A stretch of DNA of 64,000 bases from Mycetocola saprophilus (lineage in GTDB: Bacteria; Actinomycetota; Actinomycetes; Actinomycetales; Microbacteriaceae). The stretch spans positions 558,001 through 622,000 of the forward strand of contig NZ_JOEC01000002.1 in assembly GCF_000718085.1 (NCBI RefSeq), given 5' to 3'. A program made the position numbers and the translations under genes. Below are positions 1 through 8,024 of the stretch, in pieces (position 1 is the stretch's first letter; each line of letters starts with the position of its first letter). A model generated the notes under the pieces. That model saw nothing but the letters and a program-made list of their open reading frames with translations. It made no database searches and was not told the DNA's origin.

Positions 1-468
1 AATCTGGGGTACCGGGCGGGGGATCACCTGGTGATCCTGGCCGAGTCCGCCGGGCCCGGGGACTTTGGGTTCCGGGTGCGGGTGGGGGCGGAATTTGACC
101 TGCGCGGCACCAACGCCGGTCGGGTGCTGCTCGCCTTTGCCGGTCCCGGCGGGGCGGGCGGCACCGATTCGGCCGCCGCGGAGGATCCCGCGTTGGCCGA
201 GACCCTGGCGGTCATCCGCGCGGCCGGCATCGCCGAGCAGCCCGATGGGCTCTACCCCGGGGTCACCGATCTCAGTGCCCCGATCCTCTCCCGGGAGGGG
301 GCCGCCCTCGCCTGTCTGACGGTGCCCTATGTGGCCACCTCGCTGAGCACCCATCCGGCCGGTTTTGTGCGCGACGAGCTCCTGGCGGCGGCCGCGGCCA
401 TTACCGAGCTGCTCGCGGGTGCCGATGCGAGCACCCGCGATATCGCCGCCCCGTCGAGCGGGGCCTAG
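1..468 (+). CDS. IclR-family transcriptional regulator, C-terminal part (5' end outside window)
   Basis: An open frame enters from the left edge and ends at TAG 466-468, showing 155 residues. The visible part fits the C-terminal effector-binding (GAF-like) domain of IclR regulators. It includes the TNAGRVLLAF segment (family pattern T..G.A.LA) and a late stretch with GAALACLTVPYVATSL, where the family usually recognises small organic acids or sugars. The N-terminal winged helix is not in the window, so target and ligand cannot be inferred. Its stop overlaps the stop of the convergent antiporter gene by three bases. The IclR assignment rests on the C-terminal pattern only and is moderately secure. 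Confidence 0.7.
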   Translation, partial: NLGYRAGDHLVILAESAGPGDFGFRVRVGAEFDLRGTNAGRVLLAFAGPGGAGGTDSAAAEDPALAETLAVIRAAGIAEQPDGLYPGVTDLSAPILSREGAALACLTVPYVATSLSTHPAGFVRDELLAAAAAITELLAGADASTRDIAAPSSGA

Positions 469-1751
469 CCGGATACCGAGCCGCGCCGGCGGCCCCATCC
501 GTCGAGCAGGGCCGGGGCGATCACGCCGTGGATGATGACGCTCCCCACCACGGTGGCGACGGCGACCACCAGCACAAAGTCGGCCTCCATGCTGCCCGAG
601 GGCAGCGCGTTATAGGCGATCAGCGTGAACACGATGGAGGCGGTTCCGCGCGGGCCGAGCGCGCCGATCAGGAGCCGGTCGCGGCGCGGCACGGTGCTCC
701 GCAGCAGCGAGAGATAAACCGGGCCGATGCGCAGCACCGTCAGCGCGAGTACCGCGAAGACGATGAGTCTCCAGTCCACCCCGCCCGAAAAGGCCACCAG
801 CATGGTGCCGCCCAGCATGAACCAGACAAAGTTGGTGGTGAGCACCCCCACCTCGTCGATGAACCGCAGTTCGGTGTGCGGGATCGACCGCACCTCCATC
901 CCGCGAGTTCTCATGATGCGATACGCGAGCCCGGTCACAAACGCGGCCACGAAACCGTTCGCATTTATCTCGGGGATGCTGGTGGTGATTCCGAAGGCGA
1001 TCAGGGGGAGCAGCATGGTGACCAGTCGGATCCCCGCATCGCTGGCCCACCCGGCCCGGTGCAGGCGTCGCACGGCCAGCCCGAGACCGGTTCCCAGTGC
1101 GATGCCCACGGCGATGGCCGCCAGGATGGAGGGCGCGGCGTTCACAAACACCCGGGCGAAGTCCTCGATGCCCTGGTCGAGAATCCTGTTCTGATCCCCC
1201 GGCTGCGCGTCGATCGCCTTGGTGATTGCCACCGCCATCGCCAGCGACATTCCAAAGAACGGGGCAACCAGTCCGTCGTTATACCCACCCTCGATGGTCA
1301 GGATCGAACGTACCCGCGGGGGCAGGCTACCCAGTTTTAGCATGCGGGCGGCGGGGGCCAGATCGATGGGCATCACGATGCAGGCGATTACCAGAGCCAC
1401 GAGCAGGGCATCGGGGATTAGGAAGACGCTGACCACCGCCGCGAGCAGGATGGAGAGGGGGAGCGCGATGAGCAGGAGGCGGAGCGTCGCGTTTCGTTCC
1501 CCGCCGAACAGCCCCCGCCCGCGCACCTCCATCGCGTCGGTGAAGAGCAGGATGGCGAGGATGAGCTCGACCACGTTTGCGCTCACCTGGGTGTCGATCG
1601 CCTCGGCAAACGCCGTAACGTTCCATCCGGTGGTCAGCGCACCGAGGGCGATCAGCGCGGCCGGACCCGCGATGCCCCAGCGCTCGAATCGGTGGGACAC
1701 GAGTGACCACAGGGCAACGGCCGCGAGTCCGATAAGCACCAAGGGGGGCAA
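465..1751 (-). CDS. Sodium/proton antiporter, CPA1 family
   Basis: A 428-residue polytopic membrane protein with about 12 hydrophobic segments. Two signatures of CPA1 exchangers are visible: MPIDLAP near residues 127-133, equivalent to the TDP-type motif of helix 4, and EGGYND at 154-159, equivalent to the ND motif whose aspartate binds the cation. The family exchanges cytoplasmic Na+ (or K+) for external H+ in pH and salt homeostasis. The start is TTG at 1751, chosen because an AAAGGAG site lies at 1758-1764 with correct spacing and no closer ATG/GTG fits. It is monocistronic and convergent with the IclR gene. Confidence 0.85.
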   Translation of the reverse strand: MPPLVLIGLAAVALWSLVSHRFERWGIAGPAALIALGALTTGWNVTAFAEAIDTQVSANVVELILAILLFTDAMEVRGRGLFGGERNATLRLLLIALPLSILLAAVVSVFLIPDALLVALVIACIVMPIDLAPAARMLKLGSLPPRVRSILTIEGGYNDGLVAPFFGMSLAMAVAITKAIDAQPGDQNRILDQGIEDFARVFVNAAPSILAAIAVGIALGTGLGLAVRRLHRAGWASDAGIRLVTMLLPLIAFGITTSIPEINANGFVAAFVTGLAYRIMRTRGMEVRSIPHTELRFIDEVGVLTTNFVWFMLGGTMLVAFSGGVDWRLIVFAVLALTVLRIGPVYLSLLRSTVPRRDRLLIGALGPRGTASIVFTLIAYNALPSGSMEADFVLVVAVATVVGSVIIHGVIAPALLDGWGRRRGSVSG

Positions 1752-1817
1752 TGCACACTCCTTTGACCGGGGTGGATGCCCGACTGCATCCGCGGCTAGC
1801 TTACCCGGGCGCTCGCC

Positions 1818-2882
1818 CTAATCCGCGGTATTTTCGGCGGGGGACCAGGTGGGGAACGGGTCGGGGAACCGAGCCCAGGCCTCGGGTCCGGCCTCGAGCT
1901 CGGCATCGGTGAGGGCGGCCTCATCGAGCGCGCGGGTGAGGGCATCGAGGTCAAGATCGAGCCCGATGAAGGCCAGATCCTGGCCCACGGACATGAGTTC
2001 CTCGGCGGCCGGATGATCGTCGATGCCCACCAGGCGGTCGTGATCCGAGAGGACCTGGAACGCGATCGTGCACCCCACGTGCTCCCACTGCATCGTCTCG
2101 CCGGGACGGGTGGCGAAGCGGCAGAATCCCGAGGAGCGGACGATCAGTCCAAATTCGCCCGGTTCGATCCGGTCATCCAGCACCCGTTGGAGCCGTCCGG
2201 GATGGAGCGGTCGCAGCTGCTGGTAGTGCAGCGAGCAGACGCGGCGGTCGGTCATATGCGGGGTGGCATCGTCGTTGAGGATGCCGACCCATCCCGCGCG
2301 GTCCTGGGCGGCGGCGTACGCCGGGCCCGCGGTCAGCGGATCGATACTGCTCACGTGCAGGCGCAGCCGGGCCCGCGGGCTCAGCGTGCTCACCAGCGCC
2401 ATCACGGTCGAGAGGTCGGGGGTGCTGAGCACGTCCCAGTTGACCAGCACGATGGTCGAGGCGTACTCGAGCTGGGTGACCGTGAGGAGGGCGCGTGCGG
2501 TGAACTCGCGGGGCTGGCCAGCTCGGGTGCGGGCGGTCACGATGAAGTCTTCGGCGGCCAGATCATCCAGCAGGTGGGCGGCATCCACCACGCAGATGAC
2601 CGCGCCCAGGCGGGTACCCGCGGCGGGGTCGGTGAGGGCACCGATGAGGTCGATCGCCGAGGCCGTGGCCGGACACTCGACCACAACCCCGGCCGAGACG
2701 TCCACGCGGGCCGTACCCTCGGCCGCGGTTTCGGCCCAGGTGCGCGCATCCACGGCGGATGGACGGCTGAGGTGGGCGGCGGGAATCAGCGTGCGCCCGG
2801 ACTCCTCCGCCAGCCTGCGCGCATACAGCGCCCGTTCCGGCGCGCACGCCCCGACCACCGCAACCACGTCTACCCGATCCAC
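1818..2882 (-). CDS. COG0523/CobW-like protein with degenerate P-loop, probably zinc-responsive
   Basis: A 354-residue protein related to CobW/COG0523 GTPase metallochaperones. The N-terminus starts with the expected beta strand (VDVVAVVGA), but the following loop reads GACAPERAL instead of the GxxGxGKT Walker A, and the usual CxCC metal site is absent (ECPA occurs in the region). The C-terminal CobW_C-like part (HPGRLQRVL, GFCRFATRPGET) is preserved. The start is GTG 2882, behind GGGAGA in a leader that also faces rpmJ; longer upstream starts would run through the rpmJ gene and are rejected. It is divergent from the zinc-free L36 gene across a Zur-like palindrome, which suggests a role in zinc starvation. 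Biochemical activity is uncertain because of the missing lysine. Confidence 0.75.
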   Translation of the reverse strand: MDRVDVVAVVGACAPERALYARRLAEESGRTLIPAAHLSRPSAVDARTWAETAAEGTARVDVSAGVVVECPATASAIDLIGALTDPAAGTRLGAVICVVDAAHLLDDLAAEDFIVTARTRAGQPREFTARALLTVTQLEYASTIVLVNWDVLSTPDLSTVMALVSTLSPRARLRLHVSSIDPLTAGPAYAAAQDRAGWVGILNDDATPHMTDRRVCSLHYQQLRPLHPGRLQRVLDDRIEPGEFGLIVRSSGFCRFATRPGETMQWEHVGCTIAFQVLSDHDRLVGIDDHPAAEELMSVGQDLAFIGLDLDLDALTRALDEAALTDAELEAGPEAWARFPDPFPTWSPAENTAD

Positions 2883-2929
2883 CGATTCTCCCTTGTTGTT
2901 CTCCGACGCGGATCGTCGGTGTATGTTAA

Positions 2930-2944
2930 TGATAACAGTTCTCA
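2930..2944. promoter_or_regulatory. Putative Zur operator
   Basis: TGATAACAGTTCTCA is an imperfect palindrome (TGAnAAC-A-GTTnTCA) in an AT-rich patch between the divergent CobW-like and rpmJ genes. Actinobacterial Zur boxes have this type of TGAnAAn/nTTnTCA symmetry and commonly control both of these gene families. The site is read by eye only. Confidence 0.6.
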
Positions 2945-2960
2945 ATAGTAAGGAAGTTCG

Positions 2961-3083
2961 ATGAAGGTTCGTTCGTCGCTCAAGTCGCTCAAAAACCAGC
3001 CGGGATCGCAGGTGGTTCGTCGCCGCGGCCGCACGTTCGTGATCAATAAGCTCAACCCGCGCTTCAAGGGTCGTCAGGGCTGA
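2961..3083 (+). CDS. rpmJ: 50S ribosomal protein L36, zinc-free (C-minus) paralogue
   Basis: A 40-residue basic protein beginning [15 protein letters not shown] and ending NPRFKGRQG, matching bacterial L36 of the C-minus type: the Cys/His residues of the zinc ribbon are absent. Such paralogues replace zinc-containing L36 in ribosomes during zinc limitation. ATG 2961 follows AAGGAAG (2950-2956). The Zur-like palindrome just upstream and the divergent COG0523-type gene agree with zinc-repressed expression. Confidence 0.9.
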   Translation: MKVRSSLKSLKNQPGSQVVRRRGRTFVINKLNPRFKGRQG

Positions 3084-3176
3084 CCGGGCGGCGGGGTTCC
3101 GGACGCGGAGCCCCGCGTGTTCCCGCGGCTGTTGGGCAAATGCGCGCACTCGATGGGCCGAGCCGCCCGGGCACGG

Positions 3177-3182
3177 TAGGCT
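3177..3182 (+). promoter_or_regulatory. -10 box of a leaderless transcript (guaB3)
   Basis: TAGGCT ends exactly 6 nt before GTG 3189 and no Shine-Dalgarno sequence intervenes, so transcription probably starts at the start codon. Confidence 0.5.
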
Positions 3183-3188
3183 ATACGG

Positions 3189-4307
3189 GTGAGTAATGAA
3201 ATTGAGATCGGTGTCGGTAAGCGCGCCCGTGGCGTATTTGGATTCGACGATGTTGCCATCGTCCCGGACCGGCGTACCCGCGATCACCGCGACGTCTCGG
3301 TGAGCTGGGAGATCGACGCCTTCACCTTCGACACCCCCTTCATTGCCGCCCCCATGGACTCGGTGGTCTCACCGACTTCGGCCATCACCATCGGCAAGCT
3401 CGGTGGCCTGGGAGTTCTCGACCTCGAGGGCCTCTGGACCCGCTACGAGAACCCCGAGCTGCTGCTGGCCGAAATCGCCGAGCTGCCCGCCGAGCGTGCC
3501 ACCAAGCGCATGCAGGAGATCTACTCCGCCCCGATCATCCCCGAGCTGGTGACCGCGCGCATCGCCGAGATCCGCGCCGCCGGTGTCCCGGTGGCCGCCG
3601 CGCTCTCGCCGCAGCGCACCCAGGAGCTCTCCGACACCGTGGTTGCCGCGGGCGTCGACATCTTCGTGATCCGTGGCACCACCGTGTCCGCCGAGCACGT
3701 CTCCAAGGAGTCCGAGCCGCTGAACCTGAAGAAGTTCATCTACGAGCTCGACGTGCCGGTCATCGTGGGTGGCGCCGCGACCTACACCACCGCCCTGCAC
3801 CTGATGCGTACCGGTGCCGCTGGTGTGCTGGTGGGCTTCGGCGGCGGTGCGGCCTCGAATACTCGCGCCACTCTCGGAATCCACGCGCCGATGGCCACCG
3901 CCGTCGCCGATGTGGCCGGCGCTCGCCGTGACTACATGGTGGAGTCCGGTGGACGCTACGTGCAGGTCATCGCCGATGGTGGCCTGGGTTCCTCGGGCGA
4001 CATCGTGAAGGCCATCGCCTGCGGTGCCGACGCCGTGATGCTGGGCACCACCCTGGCCCGCGCGACCGACGCTCCCGGACACGGCTTCCACTGGGGTGCC
4101 GAGGCCTACCACCCGCAGGTCCCGCGTGGCCGCCGCGTCGAGGTGGGCACCGTGGGGACCTTCGAGGAGATCTTCCACGGCCCGGCATCCAGCTCCGAGG
4201 GCACCGCGAACCTCACCGGCGCCCTGCGTCGCGCGATGGCCACCACCGGATACTCGGACCTCAAGGAGTTCCAGCGCGCGCCGCTGGTCACCCGCCGCTC
4301 GATGTAG
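3189..4307 (+). CDS. guaB3: GuaB3-type IMP dehydrogenase-related protein
   Basis: A 372-residue (beta/alpha)8 protein of the IMPDH/GMP reductase superfamily, without CBS domains. The N-terminus (FGFDDVAIVPDRRTRD) and the phosphate-binding segment VIADGGLGSSGDIVKAIACGADAVMLG are typical of the family. In the catalytic loop the usual cysteine-containing GxGxxCTTR segment is GGGAASNTR (about residues 218-226), so the nucleophilic cysteine of IMPDH is missing. This is a known feature of the actinobacterial GuaB3 subgroup, whose reaction is unclear. The GTG start follows a -10 box by 6 nt. It is not in an operon with guaA, which lies 12 kb downstream. Confidence 0.85.
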   Translation: MSNEIEIGVGKRARGVFGFDDVAIVPDRRTRDHRDVSVSWEIDAFTFDTPFIAAPMDSVVSPTSAITIGKLGGLGVLDLEGLWTRYENPELLLAEIAELPAERATKRMQEIYSAPIIPELVTARIAEIRAAGVPVAAALSPQRTQELSDTVVAAGVDIFVIRGTTVSAEHVSKESEPLNLKKFIYELDVPVIVGGAATYTTALHLMRTGAAGVLVGFGGGAASNTRATLGIHAPMATAVADVAGARRDYMVESGGRYVQVIADGGLGSSGDIVKAIACGADAVMLGTTLARATDAPGHGFHWGAEAYHPQVPRGRRVEVGTVGTFEEIFHGPASSSEGTANLTGALRRAMATTGYSDLKEFQRAPLVTRRSM

Positions 4308-4624
4308 TTTTGTGGCCTCGGCCGGGCCTGTGCCCGCCGCGGCTCGATGTAACACTTTTGTGGTGTTACGACACCGCTCACGAATGCGTCGTCCCCACTT
4401 CGGGGCGGCGCATTCGTGGTTTTCCGCGGGGGATCGGGCCATACGCGGTGCACGCCGCGTGGTGTCGTTCCGCACGCTCGGTAATTGCTCAGAATTTCGA
4501 GCGGACCCCTGGTTTCTGCCTGCGTGACTGGCTAGGCTCGGTGGTGGCGGTGTGACCGTTCCGGTCGCCCGCAATCAGCTTGGCCGGAATCGGCTTGCCG
4601 GTTCCCACCACCGAGGGAGGGCAC
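4308..4624. other. Gene-free interval between guaB3 and glpD
   Basis: This 317-base stretch holds a small hairpin (GTAACAC/GTGTTAC, 4349-4369), the strong terminator at 4379-4423 and probably the glpD promoter; a TAGGCT hexamer at 4533-4538 is a candidate -10 box. No coding frame in it has a ribosome-binding site or family resemblance. Confidence 0.5.
4379..4423 (+). terminator. Intrinsic terminator after guaB3
   Basis: A long hairpin, CACGAATGCG...CGCATTCGTG, with an inner GTCCCC/GGGGCG stem and an ACTTC-type loop, followed by GTTTTCC. Confidence 0.8.
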
Positions 4625-6391
4625 ATGGCAGCGGAAAAAAAGTCCACGAAGTCGACGGCGGGACAGGGATCCCGTGCGGAGGAGCCGCGGCGTGTGGGGC
4701 TCGGCCCGGAACAGCGTTCGGCGGCGATCGAGGCACTCAAGGAGCGTGAGCTCGACGTTCTTGTGGTGGGTGGCGGAATCGTGGGTGCCGGATCGGCACT
4801 GGACGCGGTCACCCGTGGCCTGAGCACCGGAATCCTCGAGGCCCGCGACTGGGCCAGCGGAACCTCCAGCCGCTCCTCCAAGCTGGTGCACGGAGGCATC
4901 CGCTATCTGGAACAGCTCGACTTCCGTCTGGTGCGCGAAGCCCTGATCGAGCGTGGCCTGCTGCTGCAGCGTCTGGCCCCGCACCTGGTGAAGCCCGTGC
5001 GCTTCCTCTACCCCTTGAACCGGCCGGTGTTTGAGCGCTTCTACATCGGTGCCGGCATGATGCTGTACGACATCTTCTCCTACACCGGCGGCCGTCCGCC
5101 GGGGGTGCCGCACCACCGGCACCTGAGCAAACGACAGGTGCAGCGGGCGATCCCGTCGCTGCGCAATAACGCGTTTGTCGGCGGCCTTACCTACTACGAC
5201 GCCCAGGTGGACGATGCCCGCTATGTGGCCTCCCTGGTGCGGACCGCCGCGAGCTACGGCGCGCATGCCGCGAGCCGCGTGCGGGTCGAGGGCTTCCTCA
5301 AGGTCGGACAGCGGGTGGTGGGCGTGAAGGCGCACGACCTGGAGACCGGCGAGCACTTCGAGGTGCGCGCCAAGCAGGTCGTGAACGCCACCGGTGTGTG
5401 GACCGATGACACCCAGGCGCTCGTGGGCGAGCGCGGCCAGTTTAAGGTCCGCGCGTCCAAGGGCATCCACCTGGTGGTCCCGCGCGATCGCTTCCAGTCC
5501 AACATGGGTCTGCTGCTGCGCACCGAGAAGAGTGTGCTGTTTGTGATTCCCTGGGGTCGGCACTGGCTGATCGGCACCACCGACACCGACTGGGACCTGG
5601 ACAAGGCGCATCCCGCCGCGACCGCCGCGGATATCGACTACCTGCTGGAGCACGTCAATAAGATCCTCGCGGTCCCGCTCACCCGGGACGATGTCGAGGG
5701 TGTGTATGCGGGACTGCGTCCGTTGCTGGCGGGCGAGAGCGATCAGACCTCGAAGCTCTCGCGCGAGCACATCGTGACCCACTCGGTCCCGGGACTCGTG
5801 GTCGTGGCCGGCGGAAAGTGGACCACCTATCGGGTCATGGCCAAGGACGCGGTGGATGCGGCGGTGGATGCGCTGGATGGCAAGATCCCCAAGTCCGCGA
5901 CCGAGAACATCTCGCTGGTAGGGGCCGAGGGCTATCAGGCCGCGTGGAATAAGCGCGCCAAGATCGCCCGTGCGTTCGACGTGCACCCGGCCCGGATCGA
6001 GCACCTCCTGAACCGCTACGGAACCCTCGCCGATGAGGTCCTCGACCTGATCCGTGAGCGTCCCGAACTCGGGGAGCCGCTGCCCGGTGCCGACGACTAT
6101 CTGGGTGCCGAGGTTGTCTACGCGGCCACCCATGAGGGTGCGTTGCACCTCGATGACGTCCTGGCCCGCCGCACCCGCATCTCGATCGAGGCGTGGGACC
6201 GCGGGGTCTCGGCGGCCCCGGTGGCCGCCAAACTCCTCGGCGACGCCCTGGGCTGGGACGCTGCCCGCGTGCAGAAGGAAACCGACCTGTACCTCGAGCG
6301 GGTTAAGGCCGAGCGCGCCTCCCAGGAGCAGCCGGACGACGTCTCGGCCGACCGCGTGCGCCTGGAAGCCCCCGAGGTGGGCGAGGCATAG
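4625..6391 (+). CDS. glpD: Glycerol-3-phosphate dehydrogenase, FAD-dependent
   Basis: A 588-residue flavoprotein that oxidises sn-glycerol 3-phosphate to dihydroxyacetone phosphate at the membrane and passes electrons to menaquinone. The FAD-binding GGGIVGAG lies at residues 49-56, followed by the GlpD signature GTSSRSSKLVHGGIRYLE and the DAO-family C-terminal GGKWTTYRVMAKDAVD. The DAO_C domain follows to the end. The length is near the family norm with a charged ~40-residue N-terminal extension. ATG 4625 is preceded by GGGAGGG at 4615-4621; an in-frame start 45 bases upstream has no such site. It is followed by its own terminator, so it is probably monocistronic. A GDPD gene at 29.5 kb could supply the substrate. 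Confidence 0.95.
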   Translation: MAAEKKSTKSTAGQGSRAEEPRRVGLGPEQRSAAIEALKERELDVLVVGGGIVGAGSALDAVTRGLSTGILEARDWASGTSSRSSKLVHGGIRYLEQLDFRLVREALIERGLLLQRLAPHLVKPVRFLYPLNRPVFERFYIGAGMMLYDIFSYTGGRPPGVPHHRHLSKRQVQRAIPSLRNNAFVGGLTYYDAQVDDARYVASLVRTAASYGAHAASRVRVEGFLKVGQRVVGVKAHDLETGEHFEVRAKQVVNATGVWTDDTQALVGERGQFKVRASKGIHLVVPRDRFQSNMGLLLRTEKSVLFVIPWGRHWLIGTTDTDWDLDKAHPAATAADIDYLLEHVNKILAVPLTRDDVEGVYAGLRPLLAGESDQTSKLSREHIVTHSVPGLVVVAGGKWTTYRVMAKDAVDAAVDALDGKIPKSATENISLVGAEGYQAAWNKRAKIARAFDVHPARIEHLLNRYGTLADEVLDLIRERPELGEPLPGADDYLGAEVVYAATHEGALHLDDVLARRTRISIEAWDRGVSAAPVAAKLLGDALGWDAARVQKETDLYLERVKAERASQEQPDDVSADRVRLEAPEVGEA

Positions 6392-6401
6392 ACATCACAG
6401 T

Positions 6402-6435
6402 GAAACGCCCTCCTCGGATTCGAGGAGGGCGTTTC
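6402..6435 (+). terminator. Intrinsic terminator after glpD
   Basis: A perfect 14-bp stem (AAACGCCCTCCTCG/CGAGGAGGGCGTTT) with a four-base loop. It ends in TTT and lies 10 bases past the stop codon. Confidence 0.9.
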
Positions 6436-6481
6436 GGTTGAGATTACGGTTTTCCGAGACTCCCTGGACGGAGACTGCTTA

Positions 6482-6685
6482 TCACTTTTGTGACGGGCGG
6501 TGGTGTCTTCGCACCATGAGTTGAGTAATTACTGCGGTGAGAAGGAGGATTCCCAGGCCCGTAAGGATTATTGACTGGCCGGTATGGATTGTATTTGGAT
6601 CCCGAGTAAAGACCAGAACCAGACCGGTAAGAACCGCTGCGCCGCCGAGTAAGCTCCCGCTGACTGAAAAAAGTCGAGTTCTCAC
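6482..6685 (-). CDS. Small two-helix membrane protein, possible immunity partner
   Basis: A 67-residue protein with two hydrophobic segments (about residues 10-26 and 38-57) and a basic tail (VRRHHRPSQK). I do not recognise a family. The start is GTG 6685, preceded by GAAAGG. It lies 56 bases downstream of the secreted-precursor gene on the same strand, and the DNA is noticeably more AT-rich than glpD. A similar small membrane protein accompanies the second secreted precursor near 27.5 kb. This supports, but does not prove, an immunity-like or export-accessory role. Confidence 0.6.
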   Translation of the reverse strand: MRTRLFSVSGSLLGGAAVLTGLVLVFTRDPNTIHTGQSIILTGLGILLLTAVITQLMVRRHHRPSQK

Positions 6686-6741
6686 GAGTGACCTTTCAAA
6701 TAGGTGTCGAATGTGTGCGGTGGATTTGCGATCAGATCAAC

Positions 6742-7432
6742 TTATGGCCCCGTGCAGTAGGGGGTTCCCGTCCAGAGCACCCGGAGAACAACGCCATTAC
6801 CGTCACTCGCACACACCCCGATTGCACCGGCACCGATGGCAAGAACTCCAGCAACAACGGTCCCTGCTATGCCCCCGGCGCCCGTCTCGGATGACAACGC
6901 GCCGGCGATTACAGCAGCACCGGCTCCGGAATTCATGAGCCCAATAATGACGCCGGTATTACATGAATCGAGCTGAAACCAGGGCCCCCCAAATAGCAAC
7001 GCCATTGCCGTTTTTCCCCTTACAAGAACCGCAAAGTGATGCGTACGGTTCTGCACCGGTGCGTTTGCTCAGATCATTCAGGCTGCCGATAGTGAGCCCG
7101 CGAGAATAGTCGCTGATGATGCGGTCTGAGATACCCGCTTTTTTCGCGCTTTCCAGATCCAGCGTCACTTTCCCGGCAGTTACCGTAACCGCTGCTCGTT
7201 CGAGGTTTTCGGTTTCTTGCAGGTCCTGGGAAAACTGCGATGAAATGGATGTGATCGATGGTTCTGTGGGTAACGGCTGGGCACCGGGAATTGGTGCTGA
7301 CGAACTTTGGGTATCTTGTGCCGTGGCCGCCGTGGCCGCCGTGGCCGCCGTGGCCGCCGTGGTCGGGAGCACCAAGCTGAGTGAAAGCGCTGCCGCAATG
7401 CTTAGTGCCGTGAGACGATTTTGGTTCTTCAT
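6742..7432 (-). pseudogene. Secreted Gly/Ala-rich precursor protein, frameshifted at a G6 run
   Basis: ATG 7432 with a GGGGGA site starts a frame encoding a signal peptide (MKNQNRLTALSIAAALSLSL...), a short AAT repeat, a polar pro-region and the sequence CGSCKGKNGNGVAIWG. The frame then stops at about 6959. The other frame continues without interruption as PWFQLDSCNTG followed by two Gly/Ala-rich hydrophobic segments and a GVCASDGNG...VLWTGTPYC tail ending at 6742. Removing one base from the six-G run (6985-6990, complement) joins both frames into a 229-residue protein. That matches in size and layout the 219-residue secreted protein at 27773. It could be a true lesion, phase variation, programmed slippage or a sequencing error. 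The function is unknown; a bacteriocin-like secreted peptide is one hypothesis. Confidence 0.6.
7321..7365. repeat. 9-bp tandem repeat, four perfect and one imperfect copy
   Basis: CCGTGGCCG is repeated head to tail in 7321-7356, with a fifth copy differing by one base. It lies inside the precursor gene and encodes Ala-Ala-Thr repeats just after the signal peptide. The 9-bp period preserves frame, so copy-number changes would only lengthen the linker. Confidence 0.85.
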
Positions 7433-7588
7433 TATTCCCCCTTGAATAGTTGATCTCGGAGGTAACATATTTTCGATTTCTGTGTTTCTGCTTATGGTCC
7501 GGAACGATGACCCGTGGCAGCCGCTTTGTGTGGAAACGGCATCGACGGTAACGCAGCATGAGCGCCGTTATCGATACCGAACGTAAGC

Positions 7589-7616
7589 TTGACAGCCTTC
7601 GAGATGGGCGTAGCGT
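7589..7616 (+). promoter_or_regulatory. Putative sigma-70-type promoter for the 7662 gene
   Basis: TTGACA (7589-7594), a 16-base spacer and TAGCGT (7611-7616) lie 45 bases before ATG 7662. Confidence 0.45.
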
Positions 7617-7661
7617 GGCCCTCAGTTCGACGATGAACTCAACGAGATCTCGGGGGAGATT

Positions 7662-7937
7662 ATGAAATCAAAACTGAAGTTATTCGCGCTGGGGGTTGGC
7701 GAGACACCCGGGCTTCCGTGGGCATCATCGACGATGAAAGTCATGCCGATTACCCTCATTGGCTCGGGGATAGCGTTCCTCTTGACCATGTGCGGGGTGG
7801 GGCTTTACCTGATTGATAGGGATGAACTTTGGGCAGCATCCCAACTTGCATTCGGTCTCGGGTATTCGATAGCACTGCTCACGGCCGCATTTGCGATCTA
7901 TTGGGGGCGAAAGATGAAACGCCCGACGCGTCCGTGA
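7662..7937 (+). CDS. Small two-helix membrane protein
   Basis: A 91-residue protein with a short basic N-terminus and two hydrophobic segments (about residues 27-48 and 56-79) ending in a basic tail (YWGRKMKRPTRP). No family is recognised. ATG 7662 follows a strong GGGGGAGA (7652-7659), and a plausible promoter lies upstream. It is divergent from the frameshifted secreted precursor and shares its AT-richer composition, so the three genes look like one acquired block. Confidence 0.6.
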   Translation: MKSKLKLFALGVGETPGLPWASSTMKVMPITLIGSGIAFLLTMCGVGLYLIDRDELWAASQLAFGLGYSIALLTAAFAIYWGRKMKRPTRP

Positions 7938-7972
7938 CCTCGGCTCTGTCGACGGCACGCTCCGAGCGTACA

Positions 7973-8013
7973 AAGGCGGCGGCACCGGATCATCGATCCG
8001 GGGCCGCCGCCTT
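7973..8013. terminator. Bidirectional terminator between the 7662 gene and the GH13 gene
   Basis: An 11-bp stem, AAGGCGGCGGC/GCCGCCGCCTT, sits in the 87-base gap between convergent genes; the loop itself has CCGGATC/GATCCGG symmetry. A/T runs on both sides fit use in either direction. Confidence 0.75.
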
Positions 8014-8024
8014 ATACGCGGGTG

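Noticed and set aside
2883..3287. An upstream extension of the CobW-like frame
   Set aside because: It would run antisense through rpmJ and into the guaB3 start; GTG 2882 with GGGAGA is adequate.
7321..7365. Tandem repeat considered as a CRISPR or VNTR array
   Set aside because: The units are only 9 bp with no spacers and lie inside a coding frame, so it is a simple in-frame tandem repeat.
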